64,000 nucleotides of DNA from Waddlia chondrophila WSU 86-1044. Lineage in GTDB: Bacteria > Chlamydiota > Chlamydiia > Chlamydiales > Waddliaceae. Positions 28,707 through 37,967 of the stretch are shown here, in pieces. Made by a program: the position numbers and the translations under genes. The DNA is taken from the NCBI RefSeq assembly GCF_000092785.1, contig NC_014225.1:1749340-1813339 (forward strand). Direction: 5' to 3'. Each line of letters opens with the position of its first letter. Within the stretch, counting starts at the first letter, position 1. The notes beneath the pieces are model-generated. The model ran no database searches and was not told the DNA's origin. It worked only from the letters and a program-made list of their open reading frames with translations.

Positions 28707-29453
28707 ATGAATCAGAGTTCGGAAAATACTTTTTCACTAGACATTTTTGAAGGGCCATTAGCTTTCCTGCTGCACTTAATCCAAAAAAGCGAAATCAACA
28801 TTCACGATGTTCCGATTTACGAAATCACCAAACAATACCACGAAAGAATTCAGGAGTGGACTTCCTTATCGGTGGACAGTGGAGCAGAATTTATCGGCAC
28901 AACTACCCAGCTATTGTTGATGAAAAGCAAAAAACTTCTTCCCAAGCATGACGCAATTGAGGAAGAAGAGGAAGACCTTGACCCGCACTTTGAGATTATT
29001 CATCAATTGTTGGAATATTGCTATTTTAAAGAAGCTGCAAAAGATCTGGCAACTCGAGAGGAAAAACAAAGCACTTATTTTCACCGAGGAGTCCACAACC
29101 TTCCAGAAGTAAAGAAGCGGCTTGGCATCGAGCATCTCTCCATGGAGGACCTTGAAGCTCTTTTTGAAATAGCGCTGCAAAAGAGCAATCCGCAAAACAA
29201 AAACATCGCAGAAGAGGAGTGGCGCGTTGCCGACAAAATCAGCGCTCTCCGCACTTTATTGAAAATTCAAGCAAAGGTTCCATTCCGTCAGCTTTTCTCG
29301 GAAAAGCAGTCTAAACCAGAGTTAATTGTCAATTTTTTGGCCCTCTTGGAATTGATGAAAACGGGTGAGTGCTTCGTTTCAAAAGAGGGGCTTTCCAATC
29401 AAATCTATATCTATAAAGGGTCGTATGACACACAAGATAACGGGAGTGCCTGA
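28707..29453 (+). CDS. scpA: Segregation and condensation protein A
   Basis: Kleisin subunit of the Smc condensin complex. The start FSLDIFEGPLAFLLHLIQKSEINIHDVPI is the family signature, and the C-terminal winged helix contains LIVNFLALLELMKTGE. I use the ATG at 28707 (248 residues) since the family starts just before FEGPL; the longer frame from 28653 is hydrophobic and unrelated. scpB overlaps its end by 29 bases. Confidence 0.93.
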   Translation: MNQSSENTFSLDIFEGPLAFLLHLIQKSEINIHDVPIYEITKQYHERIQEWTSLSVDSGAEFIGTTTQLLLMKSKKLLPKHDAIEEEEEDLDPHFEIIHQLLEYCYFKEAAKDLATREEKQSTYFHRGVHNLPEVKKRLGIEHLSMEDLEALFEIALQKSNPQNKNIAEEEWRVADKISALRTLLKIQAKVPFRQLFSEKQSKPELIVNFLALLELMKTGECFVSKEGLSNQIYIYKGSYDTQDNGSA

Positions 29454-30000
29454 AGAAGTCGTAGAAGCAGAGACGCACGCATTTGCTAAGCGTATCATTG
29501 AAAGCTTGTTATTTTCTTCTAACGAACCCGTCCCTTTGCGCAAATTAAAAGAAATTTTACAGACGGTATACCCTTATTCCACAGAACAAGTGAAAGAATT
29601 GATATACGCTCTTAGAGAGGATTACGCAGAACAAAACAGAGCCTTTCAAGTGGAAGAAATTGCAAAAGGATACCTATTAAGAACCTGTGCAGACTATCAC
29701 CCTTATATTCATAGGCTGTTAAAACACACTCGCCCGGATAAACTCTCTCAAGCAGCACTGGAAGTACTGGCAATCATTGCCTACCGTCAGCCGATCACTC
29801 GTCCTCAAATCGACGAGATCCGCGGAGTGGACTCTTCCGGAATCATTCATACACTCTTAGACAGGCTACTGATTGAGCAAAGCGGGAAATTGGAAGTTCC
29901 CGGCAGGCCAACCTTGTATTGTGTCACCTCCCATTTCCTTCAACATTTTGGCCTAAAAGACAGAGAAGAGTTCCTTAGAGCGTGTAGGCAATTTAAATGA
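29425..30000 (+). CDS. scpB: Segregation and condensation protein B
   Basis: Partner of ScpA in the Smc complex, about 191 residues with two winged-helix domains; the second has LSQAALEVLAIIAYRQPITR and IDEIRGVDSSGIIHTLLDRLL, the family hallmark, then a DRLIE-like wing. The ATG at 29425 follows aaaggg and lies inside scpA, pointing to coupled translation. Its last codons form one arm of a 26-base perfect inverted repeat (see 29977-30140). Confidence 0.93.
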   Translation: MTHKITGVPEEVVEAETHAFAKRIIESLLFSSNEPVPLRKLKEILQTVYPYSTEQVKELIYALREDYAEQNRAFQVEEIAKGYLLRTCADYHPYIHRLLKHTRPDKLSQAALEVLAIIAYRQPITRPQIDEIRGVDSSGIIHTLLDRLLIEQSGKLEVPGRPTLYCVTSHFLQHFGLKDREEFLRACRQFK

Positions 30001-30140
30001 GAACATCTTGCGCCATCTTTTTTCCATAGAGAATGCTTTCAGACTCAGCAACTGATACCAGTTTACTTCGTCTTCCAAGCAATTCTCCTAGAGAAAAATC
30101 TACCGCAATCTGCATCTCATTTAAATTGCCTACACGCTCT
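29977..30140. repeat. 26-base perfect inverted repeat between scpB and trkH
   Basis: agagcgtgtaggcaattt continues to 30002 and its exact complement occupies 30115-30140, separated by 112 bases. The left arm includes the end of scpB, the right arm begins at the trkH stop. The start of the arm (taagagcgtg) recurs at 22005 and 49347 downstream of other genes. Confidence 0.8.
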
Positions 30141-31785
30141 TATACTGTTTTTTTCCAGAATGAAGGGATCAAAATTGTAATTAAAGCAAAGAATTCAAGC
30201 CTGCCAGCAATCATTAAAAAGCAGGAAAGAATCATCCCGAAATTAGAAAGAAACGCACAAGATTGCATGGGTCCATATGCCCTGAAGGAGAATCCGGTGT
30301 TATTGATCGAGCACCCCACAAAGGTAAGCGCACTTTCGGGATCTAATCCATCCAAAATAAAAAGCAATGTTGCCATAACTGATATCGAAATAATTAATAC
30401 AAAAAAAACCAATGATTTAATAGATACTTCTTGACTAATTTTTCGATGCTTTATCCGCATGATTTTAATCGTTTCCGGCCTAAAAATAGATTCTACTTTG
30501 AATTGAGTGATTTTGAATAAAATATAATTTCTAAGAATTTTTATCCCTCCGCATGTAGAACCTGACATCCCGCCGACATACATCAGAACCAACATCAGCA
30601 CTTGAACTCGATAAGGCCAAAGATCAAAGTTAACAGTCGAAAAGCCTGTGGATGAATTGGCCGAGACAATTTGAAAAGTCGCAAATCTAGCAGCATCTTT
30701 AACACTATTGATATTGACAAATTCCCCTGTCAACAGTTGTTGATCTGTATTTAAAATCGAAAAAGTAGAAAATAAACATGACAATAAAATAACTAAAAAA
30801 TAGATGATAATTTCCACATCGAAAATTTTATATATTTTCTTTCTTATGATATTGAACCAAATAGCAAAATTCAAGCTTCCAACGATCATAAACAGGATCA
30901 CAACCCATTCTGTGATCGGATTTTTAAATGCTCCTATGCTTGCATTTTTTACACTGAATCCACCTGTTGATAACGTTGAAAAGGAAATTGTGATCGCATC
31001 AAACCAAGTAACATCTGGATTAGTCAACCTTAATAAAACAGTCTGCAACACTGTAAAAAACAAATAGACCTTCCATAAAATTGAAGCGGTTTCCCTCAAC
31101 CTAGTCGCTAACGAAATTTCTGTCGGCCCGGGAATTTCTGAAGACATCAATTGCTTGCCTCCAATTCCCAAGGAGGGCAATACAGCAATGAATAACACAA
31201 TAATCCCCACTCCACCTAGCCATTGAGTTAATGACCTCCAAAATAAAACGGCTTTGCTAACCGCTTCAATTCCTTCGGCTATAATTTGTCCCTCTTTATT
31301 TCTAACAGGTGGAACTGTTCCGAAAAATTCATAGACTACAGGTGTTTCGCCTTCTATGATGAGCTGAATTTTTTTCTCCTGCCCATGATTGTTATATTCC
31401 TTTCCAACCAACACACTCGCTCCCGTTGTTGTAAATCCTGAGACACTTTCAAAATAGGCTTGAATCGGATTTGAAAGAGTGTCGCTAAAGATAAACGGAA
31501 GAGAAGAAATGCCTGGAGTCAATATCCAAATAAGAGCAACGGTTAAGATACTCTCTCTCCTGTGTAAATGACCTTGCGATTCACGACCAAAAAAATACAG
31601 GACTGCGGAAAAGAGCAAACAACAAATATACGATAAAAAAAACGCTTTTACAGAATGAGGCTGGGGGTGTTCCTGAAAACCAATAAAATATTTGAAATAA
31701 ATGGATAAAAAAAAGGGAATTAGCAGGATGAATGAAAAAAAGAAAAAATATTTCCCTAAAATTTAAAAATATTTTTAAAATTCAT
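30140..31785 (-). CDS. trkH: TrkH-type potassium transporter subunit, apparent frameshift near the start
   Basis: Membrane protein of about 545 residues carrying the four pore-loop motifs of Trk/Ktr channels: SGFTTTGASVL, FSTLSTGGFS, NSSTGFSTV and SINNTGFSF. The clean frame begins with a TTG at 31618, but conserved first-membrane-segment sequence (LLIPFFLSIYFKYFIGF, HPQPHSVKAFF) continues upstream in the same frame to about 31759. The proper ATG is at 31785, overlapping the ytgD stop as ATGA, and reads MNFKNIFK before a TAG; one missing A in the tract near 31760 would join both parts. Either a mutation, slippage-corrected translation or a sequence error. Last gene of the mrp-ytg operon. Confidence 0.8.
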
Positions 31786-32741
31786 AAACCCGGACGCTTC
31801 ATCAAGAGAACAGTTAGAAACAACGCGATGATCACGCAAACGACAACGCCTCCTGTCGAAAAAGCAAGGCCTAAAACCGAAAGGAAATGTCTCGAAAGAG
31901 CAACTCCAACAAAAGCAGAAAAGATTCCAATAGCAGCCGATAGGAGAAGCATGGATCTAAGATGATTTGTCAATAATTGCGCAATCAGCGACGGACCCGT
32001 CATCAACGCCAGGACCATCAAAACTCCAACAGCCCTAAACCCTCCAATCGCTGTTGCAGACACTTGAGTCATCAAAAGATAGTTTAAAAAAACCGGTGAG
32101 AACCCCAATGTTTTCGAGAGTCCGCTGTCAAATGTTGTGATTGCATATTCTTTATAAAAAAGACCAATCAATGCAATATTTAGAAAAAGCACCGCCAAAA
32201 CAAGCTTCAAATCCTGCAAGCGCAAAGCGTCAGCATTGCCCATCACAATCTCAGTCCCGATATGTGCATTACGCGTAAGAAGTGTTACGAGAATGATCCC
32301 CAAAGCAAACAGACTGGTAAACACAATGCCAATACTGGCGTCTTCTTGAAGACCTGCCGACTTTGTCAAAAATTCAGTTAGAAATGTTGTGACAATTCCC
32401 ATCAAAAGAGAAGCTGCCAAAAGCGCGCGAATGGAAAGATGGAGATGAGCATATCCGTCCGACCCCGGCAACATGTAAACGGAAAAAAAATAAACGACAA
32501 CAATCCCCAATAAAATTGTGTGGGACAAAGCATTAGCCAGCATCGTCATTTTGCGAAGCACCAGATAGCAGCCCAATAAAGATGAGGAAACCGCAACGCC
32601 AGCTAAAACAAACACTTGGATTTCATCCGAAACCAGCTCTTGGATGCCAAGCTGACCAGTAAAAAAAAGCCGCATCCTCATTGCAAAAACTGCAATAAAA
32701 CTTAAAAAGTTCTGTCCCATATAGGGATTGATTGCATGCAT
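31782..32741 (-). CDS. ytgD: Metal ABC transporter permease YtgD
   Basis: 319 residues with eight or so membrane segments of the ABC-3 (ZnuB/TroD) family; RKMTMLANALSHTILLGIV is the family signature and GFRAVGVLMVLALMTGPSLIAQLL is the second conserved stretch. The start lies six bases after the end of ytgCR in the minus-strand operon; its stop overlaps the trkH start. Forms the membrane channel for divalent metal (iron, manganese or zinc) with YtgC. Confidence 0.9.
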   Translation of the reverse strand: MHAINPYMGQNFLSFIAVFAMRMRLFFTGQLGIQELVSDEIQVFVLAGVAVSSSLLGCYLVLRKMTMLANALSHTILLGIVVVYFFSVYMLPGSDGYAHLHLSIRALLAASLLMGIVTTFLTEFLTKSAGLQEDASIGIVFTSLFALGIILVTLLTRNAHIGTEIVMGNADALRLQDLKLVLAVLFLNIALIGLFYKEYAITTFDSGLSKTLGFSPVFLNYLLMTQVSATAIGGFRAVGVLMVLALMTGPSLIAQLLTNHLRSMLLLSAAIGIFSAFVGVALSRHFLSVLGLAFSTGGVVVCVIIALFLTVLLMKRPGL

Positions 32742-32747
32742 AACAGT

Positions 32748-34097
32748 TTAAGCCTCTTTAACAGTTGAAGGGGGAATCGGCTGTCTGTGAGGATCTATTT
32801 TCGGATCTTCTAAAAGTTTCGTCAATTCTTTTTCAAGCTCTGGCGTAAGGATATGTTCCATCTCCTCGGCACTGCGGTGAACCCGCTCAGAGCCAACTCC
32901 TAAATAGTCGGCCAAATACACCTCCCATAATCGATGCAAGCGGACAATGTGCGCAGCGCGGTGGATTCCGTCCGTCGTCAGCCTGTATCTATTTCCACGC
33001 TGCTCCACCCATCCTTGTTTGGAAAGCCTGTAGAAAACAAAACGTAAAGACAAATAAGAAACTGTTTGATAACATCTGATATCGTTCACGGAGTACCAGA
33101 GGCCTTTTCCCATTCTCCACATGGTTTTCATGACATTCTCAACCAAACAAAGGTAACGGAAATAAGCAATGCGCGCCAACCTAATGACAAGCCCCCGTTC
33201 AGGCGCAAAAAGAAGAGAGATTGCACAGATCACTGTTGCCACCAATACAATCATCGGCCCTGTTGGAATAGACAACCTGTCCTTAGGGAAGAGAGTCTGA
33301 AGATGGTTAGTCACTTCAACTGACAAGATGTTGCCCAACAATCCGCTGACGATGCCAAATAAACCGGAAATCAACAAAAGATAAATCAAGCGATGCGTAT
33401 ACTGGCGCGCAGCAACGGCTGGCGCAATCAGCATAGCAGACATCAATACGACACCAACAGAACGGATCCCAACAACAATAGCTATGGTCAAGAGAAAAAA
33501 GACAATCGCATCAAGCGCTTTTACATTCAGTCCAAGACTTTTGGCATAGTCCCTGTCGAAAGTCAGTACCTTAAGTTCTTTGTAGAGCAATAAAATTAAT
33601 GAAATCACCAACACAGACAATATTCCATAGAGGGCAATATGGATATCAGTCATCGTTGCTGCCTGGCCGTAAAGATAATTAATGCTCTGCTTATAGAGAG
33701 AAGTGTGTGAAAATTGCACACGTGAAGCCAGTGTAATTCCGACGCCCACAAACGCCGACAAGATGAAACACATGGCGGAATCAGACTTGATTTTATGAGA
33801 TCTTTCCAAATAGTGAATGCAATACAATGCTGCTAATGACGTAGCAAATGCTCCGACCATTCCCATCAATGGCACAAGAAACCATTGTTCATCGCCGTTA
33901 AGCGCTAAAGAACCGAGCAGAGCCCCAAAAATCACGCCGGGATAAGAGGCATGGGAAAGCGCTTCTCCTAACAAAGATTGCTTTTTCAAATAGGCGATCA
34001 CACCGACCCAAGCAGCAGACAAGCACATCAACATGGACCCAATCGTTGGCGCTCTTAAAATCGGATCGGTGAAATACAAAAGAAAGCCTTGAATCAA
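32748..34097 (-). CDS. ytgCR: YtgCR: metal ABC permease fused to a DtxR-like repressor
   Basis: 449 residues. The first 290 are an ABC-3 permease (SLLGEALSHASYPGVIFGALLG, SLGLNVKALDAIVFF, GIRSVGVVLMSAMLIAPAVAARQ). The C-terminal part (about 315-449) is a DtxR-like winged helix with SYLSLRFVFYRLSKQGWVEQRGNRYRLTTDG, followed by HRLWEVYLADYLGVG and VHRSAEEMEHILTPELEKEL, which give metal ligand and dimerisation elements. In Chlamydia trachomatis this fusion is cleaved to release the metal-dependent repressor YtgR that controls the operon; the same is likely here, so the operon is probably autoregulated by iron. Confidence 0.92.
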   Translation of the reverse strand: MIQGFLLYFTDPILRAPTIGSMLMCLSAAWVGVIAYLKKQSLLGEALSHASYPGVIFGALLGSLALNGDEQWFLVPLMGMVGAFATSLAALYCIHYLERSHKIKSDSAMCFILSAFVGVGITLASRVQFSHTSLYKQSINYLYGQAATMTDIHIALYGILSVLVISLILLLYKELKVLTFDRDYAKSLGLNVKALDAIVFFLLTIAIVVGIRSVGVVLMSAMLIAPAVAARQYTHRLIYLLLISGLFGIVSGLLGNILSVEVTNHLQTLFPKDRLSIPTGPMIVLVATVICAISLLFAPERGLVIRLARIAYFRYLCLVENVMKTMWRMGKGLWYSVNDIRCYQTVSYLSLRFVFYRLSKQGWVEQRGNRYRLTTDGIHRAAHIVRLHRLWEVYLADYLGVGSERVHRSAEEMEHILTPELEKELTKLLEDPKIDPHRQPIPPSTVKEA

Positions 34098-34099
34098 CG

Positions 34100-34873
34100 C
34101 TAAAGACCCTGCTGTTTAGATTTTGAAATTTTCAACGCCTCATCAAATAATGCGTAGCTCTTCCCGTAGCAAGCATTTAAATTTTCACGAGTAAACACCT
34201 CTTCTGTGCGCCCCGAAGCAACTAGGCGGATATTCAACATAATGACCCAATCGAAATAGTTGTCAACGCTATCCAGCTCATGATGCACGACACAAACCGT
34301 TTTTCCCTGATCCCTAAGTTTATGCAAAATGTCCATGATCACCTGCCTTGTCCCCAAATCAATGCCAACAAAAGGCTCATCCATCAAATAGATGTCTGCT
34401 TCCTGAATGAGCGCACGCGCCAAAAAAACTCTCTGCTGTTGGCCGCCGGACAACTGGCTGATTTGGCGATGGGCGAACAGTTCCATTCCAACCATTTCCA
34501 AATACTCGTGCACGGCAGCATAATCTGCCTGTCTAGGCCAGCGAAAAAGTCCAAGATGCCCATATCTTCCCATGAGAACCAGATCTCTAACAGTGATGGG
34601 AAAATCCCAATCGACGGTTTCTTTCTGCGGGACATACGCGATACGTTTTCTGGCTTTTTCCAAAGGCTGGTTGAAAAATTCCACTTTTCCACTGATCGGA
34701 CGTATCAACCCAAGAGCTGTTTTAATCAGAGTCGTTTTTCCGGCGCCATTAGGCCCGATAATACCGGCGACAACCCCAGCTGGAACCTGCAAGGAAACAT
34801 CCCAAAGAGCAGAGACATCTCCATAGTTGACTGACAGCTGATGCGTAGTAAGCGCGCCGGATTTATCCTTCAT
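34100..34873 (-). CDS. ytgB: Metal ABC transporter ATPase YtgB
   Basis: 257-residue ATPase with Walker A GIIGPNGAGKTTLIK, signature QLSGGQQQRVFLARALIQEADIYLMDEPF and the H-loop in CVVHHELDSV. I prefer the ATG at 34873 over the frame start at 34906, because it begins a typical N-terminus (MKDKSGALTTHQLSV) and overlaps ytgA by 11 bases. Drives metal import together with YtgA, YtgCR and YtgD. Confidence 0.92.
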   Translation of the reverse strand: MKDKSGALTTHQLSVNYGDVSALWDVSLQVPAGVVAGIIGPNGAGKTTLIKTALGLIRPISGKVEFFNQPLEKARKRIAYVPQKETVDWDFPITVRDLVLMGRYGHLGLFRWPRQADYAAVHEYLEMVGMELFAHRQISQLSGGQQQRVFLARALIQEADIYLMDEPFVGIDLGTRQVIMDILHKLRDQGKTVCVVHHELDSVDNYFDWVIMLNIRLVASGRTEEVFTRENLNACYGKSYALFDEALKISKSKQQGL

Positions 34874-35846
34874 TATCTTCACCGTTCTTATTGAGGTATT
34901 TTGCAATCAAACGCACATTGTGGACCAACATTTTCAAATAAGTATCGCCGGAAGATCCGGGAGGCCCCATCGCATCTCCATAAAGAGGGCCGGGAGCAAT
35001 TTCAAGATTTAATCCTTCTTCGTTTCCAGCGTCTTTTAATTTACGAATCGATGCCCTGCTAACGTTTGACTCTGGAAAAATGACGCGAATCTTATACTTT
35101 TTCATATGATCGAGGATCAACCGAATGTCAGCTGCGCTCAACTGGCTTTCCGGTGCTAGCCCTTCTGGAGCAGCAAACCTCTTTTGCCAACTGCCATCTT
35201 CAATTTCCCGATCTGCCGCTAAATAAGCGCGTGCAAAGTAGTTGAAAGCGTCGTGGCTTGTCACTAAATATCTTTTTTTCGAAGGAACTTCCTGCATCAA
35301 ATGCTGCAACTCAAAGTGAGCGTCGATCAACTCGCGATAAAGCGCTTCTCCCCGGCTTTGATAGTCTTTAGCATGCTCTGGATCGTTTTCACTTAGAACT
35401 TCGACAATTTTAATAATCGTTTGAGCCCATAAGCTCGCATCCATCCAAATATGCGGATCGACCGTTCCATTATACGTCAAAATTAAAGAAGGATCATGCG
35501 CTAAAATCCAATCGCCGAGCCCGTATGCTTTAGGATGACTTTCCAGGGATTGCCGAAGGCTCGGTGAATGTTCCAGTCCAAGGCCATTGTAGAAAACAAT
35601 ATCTGCATACGCCAGTTTTTCATCATCCCCTTTGACAAGTTGATAGGAATGCGGATCCAACTCCCCCTTCACCAAAGTCAGCGTATCAACCCTGTCTCCA
35701 CCCACTTGTTTCACAAGATCTTCGATCATCCCAATCGTACTCAAGATCTTAATCTTTCCATTCGGCTTCAACCAAATGCTCAATTCGCTAGGCTGAGTTG
35801 AGCATCCAAGGCATAAACAAAGCAATAATAAAATGATCTTCTTCAT
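34863..35846 (-). CDS. ytgA: Metal-binding lipoprotein YtgA (ZnuA/TroA family)
   Basis: Periplasmic substrate-binding protein of 327 residues. Signal peptide with lipobox (LCLGC, Cys15). Family A-1 motifs: GELDPHSYQLVKGD, VFYNGLGLEHS, DPHIWMDASLWAQ, and RYLVTSHDAFNYFA give His ligands of the metal site, with a further acidic residue in the C-terminal half. The ATG overlaps the stop of the upstream DUF971 gene as ATGA, so it belongs to the mrp-DUF971-ytg operon. Confidence 0.92.
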   Translation of the reverse strand: MKKIILLLLCLCLGCSTQPSELSIWLKPNGKIKILSTIGMIEDLVKQVGGDRVDTLTLVKGELDPHSYQLVKGDDEKLAYADIVFYNGLGLEHSPSLRQSLESHPKAYGLGDWILAHDPSLILTYNGTVDPHIWMDASLWAQTIIKIVEVLSENDPEHAKDYQSRGEALYRELIDAHFELQHLMQEVPSKKRYLVTSHDAFNYFARAYLAADREIEDGSWQKRFAAPEGLAPESQLSAADIRLILDHMKKYKIRVIFPESNVSRASIRKLKDAGNEEGLNLEIAPGPLYGDAMGPPGSSGDTYLKMLVHNVRLIAKYLNKNGEDNEG

Positions 35847-36133
35847 ATAAATCTTAAGTCCTCAAAATTGTAAATACCCATTGAACAACCGCTTGTGAAA
35901 TCGATTCGGATTGCATAGCGTCCTACGCTTGCAATTTTAACAGCTCTTACCTGCTCATCGACAAATTTTGCATTCGTCTTTCTTTCTCCAGTTGATCCAT
36001 CTACACAATTTGCACAAGGGCACATTTTTTGCAGATCGCTCAACCGGTAATCAATCACCTTTCCATCAGTCCATTCAATGGAGAAATGATAATTGTCCTT
36101 TTGCCTAATCTCTTTAATTTGTAAAGCGGTCAT
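35843..36133 (-). CDS. DUF971 protein (Fe-S assembly-associated family)
   Basis: About 96 residues. It has the DUF971 pattern: IKEIRQKDNYHFSIEWTDGK, a short LPC-like CPCANC segment near residue 45, then VGRYAIRIDF and SMGIYNFEDLRF. DUF971 proteins often sit beside Mrp-type Fe-S carriers and are thought to take part in Fe-S cluster work; here the ATG at 36133 overlaps the mrp stop as ATGA, with ggag eight bases upstream. The Cys pair CxxC is notable because the neighbouring Mrp lacks its own. Confidence 0.85.
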   Translation of the reverse strand: MTALQIKEIRQKDNYHFSIEWTDGKVIDYRLSDLQKMCPCANCVDGSTGERKTNAKFVDEQVRAVKIASVGRYAIRIDFTSGCSMGIYNFEDLRFI

Positions 36134-36978
36134 GTTCCCATCTCCTTCCAACGCAATTCAAAACGTCCAATGCCCGGAGATTCCATCCCTTCCAGCTCCT
36201 CCTGAACGCGGCGGGAAACATCAAGAAATGCACGAGCTGCGCAAGCCTCTCCATCTCCATCAAAGATCGATTCCCCAAGATCGGACTTTCGGCAAAGGAG
36301 GGGATCGATGGGGACAGAGCCTAAAAACGGCAAGCCGCTTTCTCTTGCAAGCCTCTCTCCACCGCCTCTTCCAAAGGGATAAACCATCTGATCGTTCACC
36401 TGCATGCCGCTCATATTTTCGACGACCCCTAAAAGAGGAATATTTACCTGATCGAACAGATGGATCGATTTTTTCACATCCATCAACGCAATCTCCTGAG
36501 GCGTCGTGACCATGACAGCTCCCGTGATCTCTGCTTGCTGGCAGAGCGTCAACTGAATATCTCCTGTTCCTGGGGGAAAATCGATGATCAAATAATCCAG
36601 CTCGCCCCAGTCGACTTGATGAATAAATTGAGAGATCACCCCATTGGCAATAGGGGCGCGAATGACTGCCGCTTCGTTTTCCTGTCTGAAATAGGCCATC
36701 GACATTACACGAATTCCTCTGCTCAACGCTGGAGACAGCCTATCCCCCTTTTGACCCGGCATGCGATCTTCAGGCAGCATTTTCCTTATGGAAGGCCCAT
36801 ACACATCCGTATCCATCAATCCAATTCGGAGCCCTTTGTTCTTCAGCGCCAAAGCCAGATTAACCGCTACAGTGGATTTGCCAACGCCTCCCTTTCCCGA
36901 AGCAATAGCGATCGTTCGGGAAATTTTTCTTATGTTGCTTTTTTCCTCTTTTTTATCGTACATCGGCAATGGCATCAT
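36130..36978 (-). CDS. Mrp/ApbC-type P-loop ATPase without the C-terminal CxxC
   Basis: 282-residue Mrp/NBP35-type ATPase, the family that carries Fe-S clusters to apoproteins. Walker A IASGKGGVGKSTVAVNLALAL and switch DYLIIDFPPGTGD are clear, and QLTLCQ and VTTPQEIALMDVKK are typical. In Mrp the CxxC that holds the bridging cluster follows ENMS(Y); here that place reads MSGMQVNDQMVYPFGRGGG without Cys. The usual N-terminal DUF59 domain is also missing. Function may depend on the co-translated DUF971 protein with its CPCANC segment. First gene of the minus-strand operon. Confidence 0.88.
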   Translation of the reverse strand: MMPLPMYDKKEEKSNIRKISRTIAIASGKGGVGKSTVAVNLALALKNKGLRIGLMDTDVYGPSIRKMLPEDRMPGQKGDRLSPALSRGIRVMSMAYFRQENEAAVIRAPIANGVISQFIHQVDWGELDYLIIDFPPGTGDIQLTLCQQAEITGAVMVTTPQEIALMDVKKSIHLFDQVNIPLLGVVENMSGMQVNDQMVYPFGRGGGERLARESGLPFLGSVPIDPLLCRKSDLGESIFDGDGEACAARAFLDVSRRVQEELEGMESPGIGRFELRWKEMGT

Positions 36979-37320
36979 CGTCCTCCAACATCAACAAAGA
37001 ACTGTCCAGTTTACACAGAAAAATGTTTATTCTGAAGAGATATACCGAAAAACAGAGAAAAAAAAGATTCTCAAAATGGATTTTATTTATTTTGTAAACG
37101 ACTTCTTAGAATATTTTTTGCAAAAAAATCACAAAGATGTTTAAATCCTGCTTCTGTGTCTTTTGTAAATTGATAACATTTTCTGATGCAACTAACTATT
37201 AAACGTTGCTCAATTTTTTACCAAAGACATAGTAAAGGGAATATAAATTAGAACTTAGGCTACAACTCAATTTTTGGGTTCATCTTAGTCAAAGTGATAG
37301 AGCTTTTGAGTTCACTTTTT

Positions 37321-37415
37321 AGATAGTGTCGCCTATGAATAGAATGTTACATCTTAATTTAAAGAAAAAAATTTTCAACCCTCCCATAACATTCTCCTCA
37401 TAGGCGATACTATCT
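37321..37415. repeat. 28-base imperfect inverted repeat before the 37459 gene
   Basis: agatagtgtcgcctatga (arm to 37348) pairs with an arm at 37388-37415 with 25 of 28 positions matching, separated by 39 AT-rich bases. It sits in a 480-base gap (36979-37458) between divergent genes, which otherwise holds only AT-rich sequence. Possible operator, RNA hairpin in the leader, or small mobile element. Confidence 0.6.
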
Positions 37416-37458
37416 CTTTAAGAATGAATAAACACGGTAATATTGAAGGAAGGTCAAA

Positions 37459-37956
37459 ATGATACAAGATAAGCACCAAACAAATGGTCATGAGCTCGAA
37501 AACTTAATCGACTCTGCAATTAAAAAAGTAGGTGGAAAAAAAGAAAACGACATTTGTCGATACCTGCCGACAGGATCGGGAGGCTACATCCATCACTTCA
37601 CCATGCGTAAAATGAAACATGAAAACCCAAAAAAACTTGTCACCATGATCAGGCAGCACATCCTCAATGAGGAAAAACCGACTGCTGTACCGCCAAAACC
37701 CAGAGCGGCAAGAGGTTCAAGGAAAAGACGTGATCAATTTTTGTTTACCAAAGAAGATATTGAACGGATGCTCAACATGGCTCGTCTAGCAGGAGACAAG
37801 GAGATGATCCGCAAACTTACCCCGCGTAAAGACCTCAAACAGATCAAGCGGGAATTAATCTCTTCTATTCGCCACAATCAAATTGATCACGAACTGTGGA
37901 ACTGCTACGTGGAAACTGTCACGACAGCAGAGGCAATTTCAAGCAACAGCCAATAA
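37459..37956 (+). CDS. Unknown protein, basic, possibly nucleic-acid-binding
   Basis: 165 residues, no signal peptide. N-terminal part (about 1-60) is helical with an YLPTGSGGYIHHFTMRK loop, followed by a Pro/Arg/Lys-rich linker (PPKPRAARGSRKRRDQ) and a helical C-terminal half (about 92-165). The basic linker suggests DNA or RNA binding; a chlamydial regulator or nucleoid protein is conceivable but I do not recognise the family. A gaagg ribosome-binding site precedes the ATG; the gene stands alone, with an inverted repeat in front and a hairpin behind. Confidence 0.65.
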   Translation: MIQDKHQTNGHELENLIDSAIKKVGGKKENDICRYLPTGSGGYIHHFTMRKMKHENPKKLVTMIRQHILNEEKPTAVPPKPRAARGSRKRRDQFLFTKEDIERMLNMARLAGDKEMIRKLTPRKDLKQIKRELISSIRHNQIDHELWNCYVETVTTAEAISSNSQ

Positions 37957-37967
37957 ACAACCCAATC

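Noticed and set aside
30033-30434. 133-codon plus-strand frame
   Set aside because: Opposite the end of trkH, which has clear pore motifs; no ribosome-binding site.
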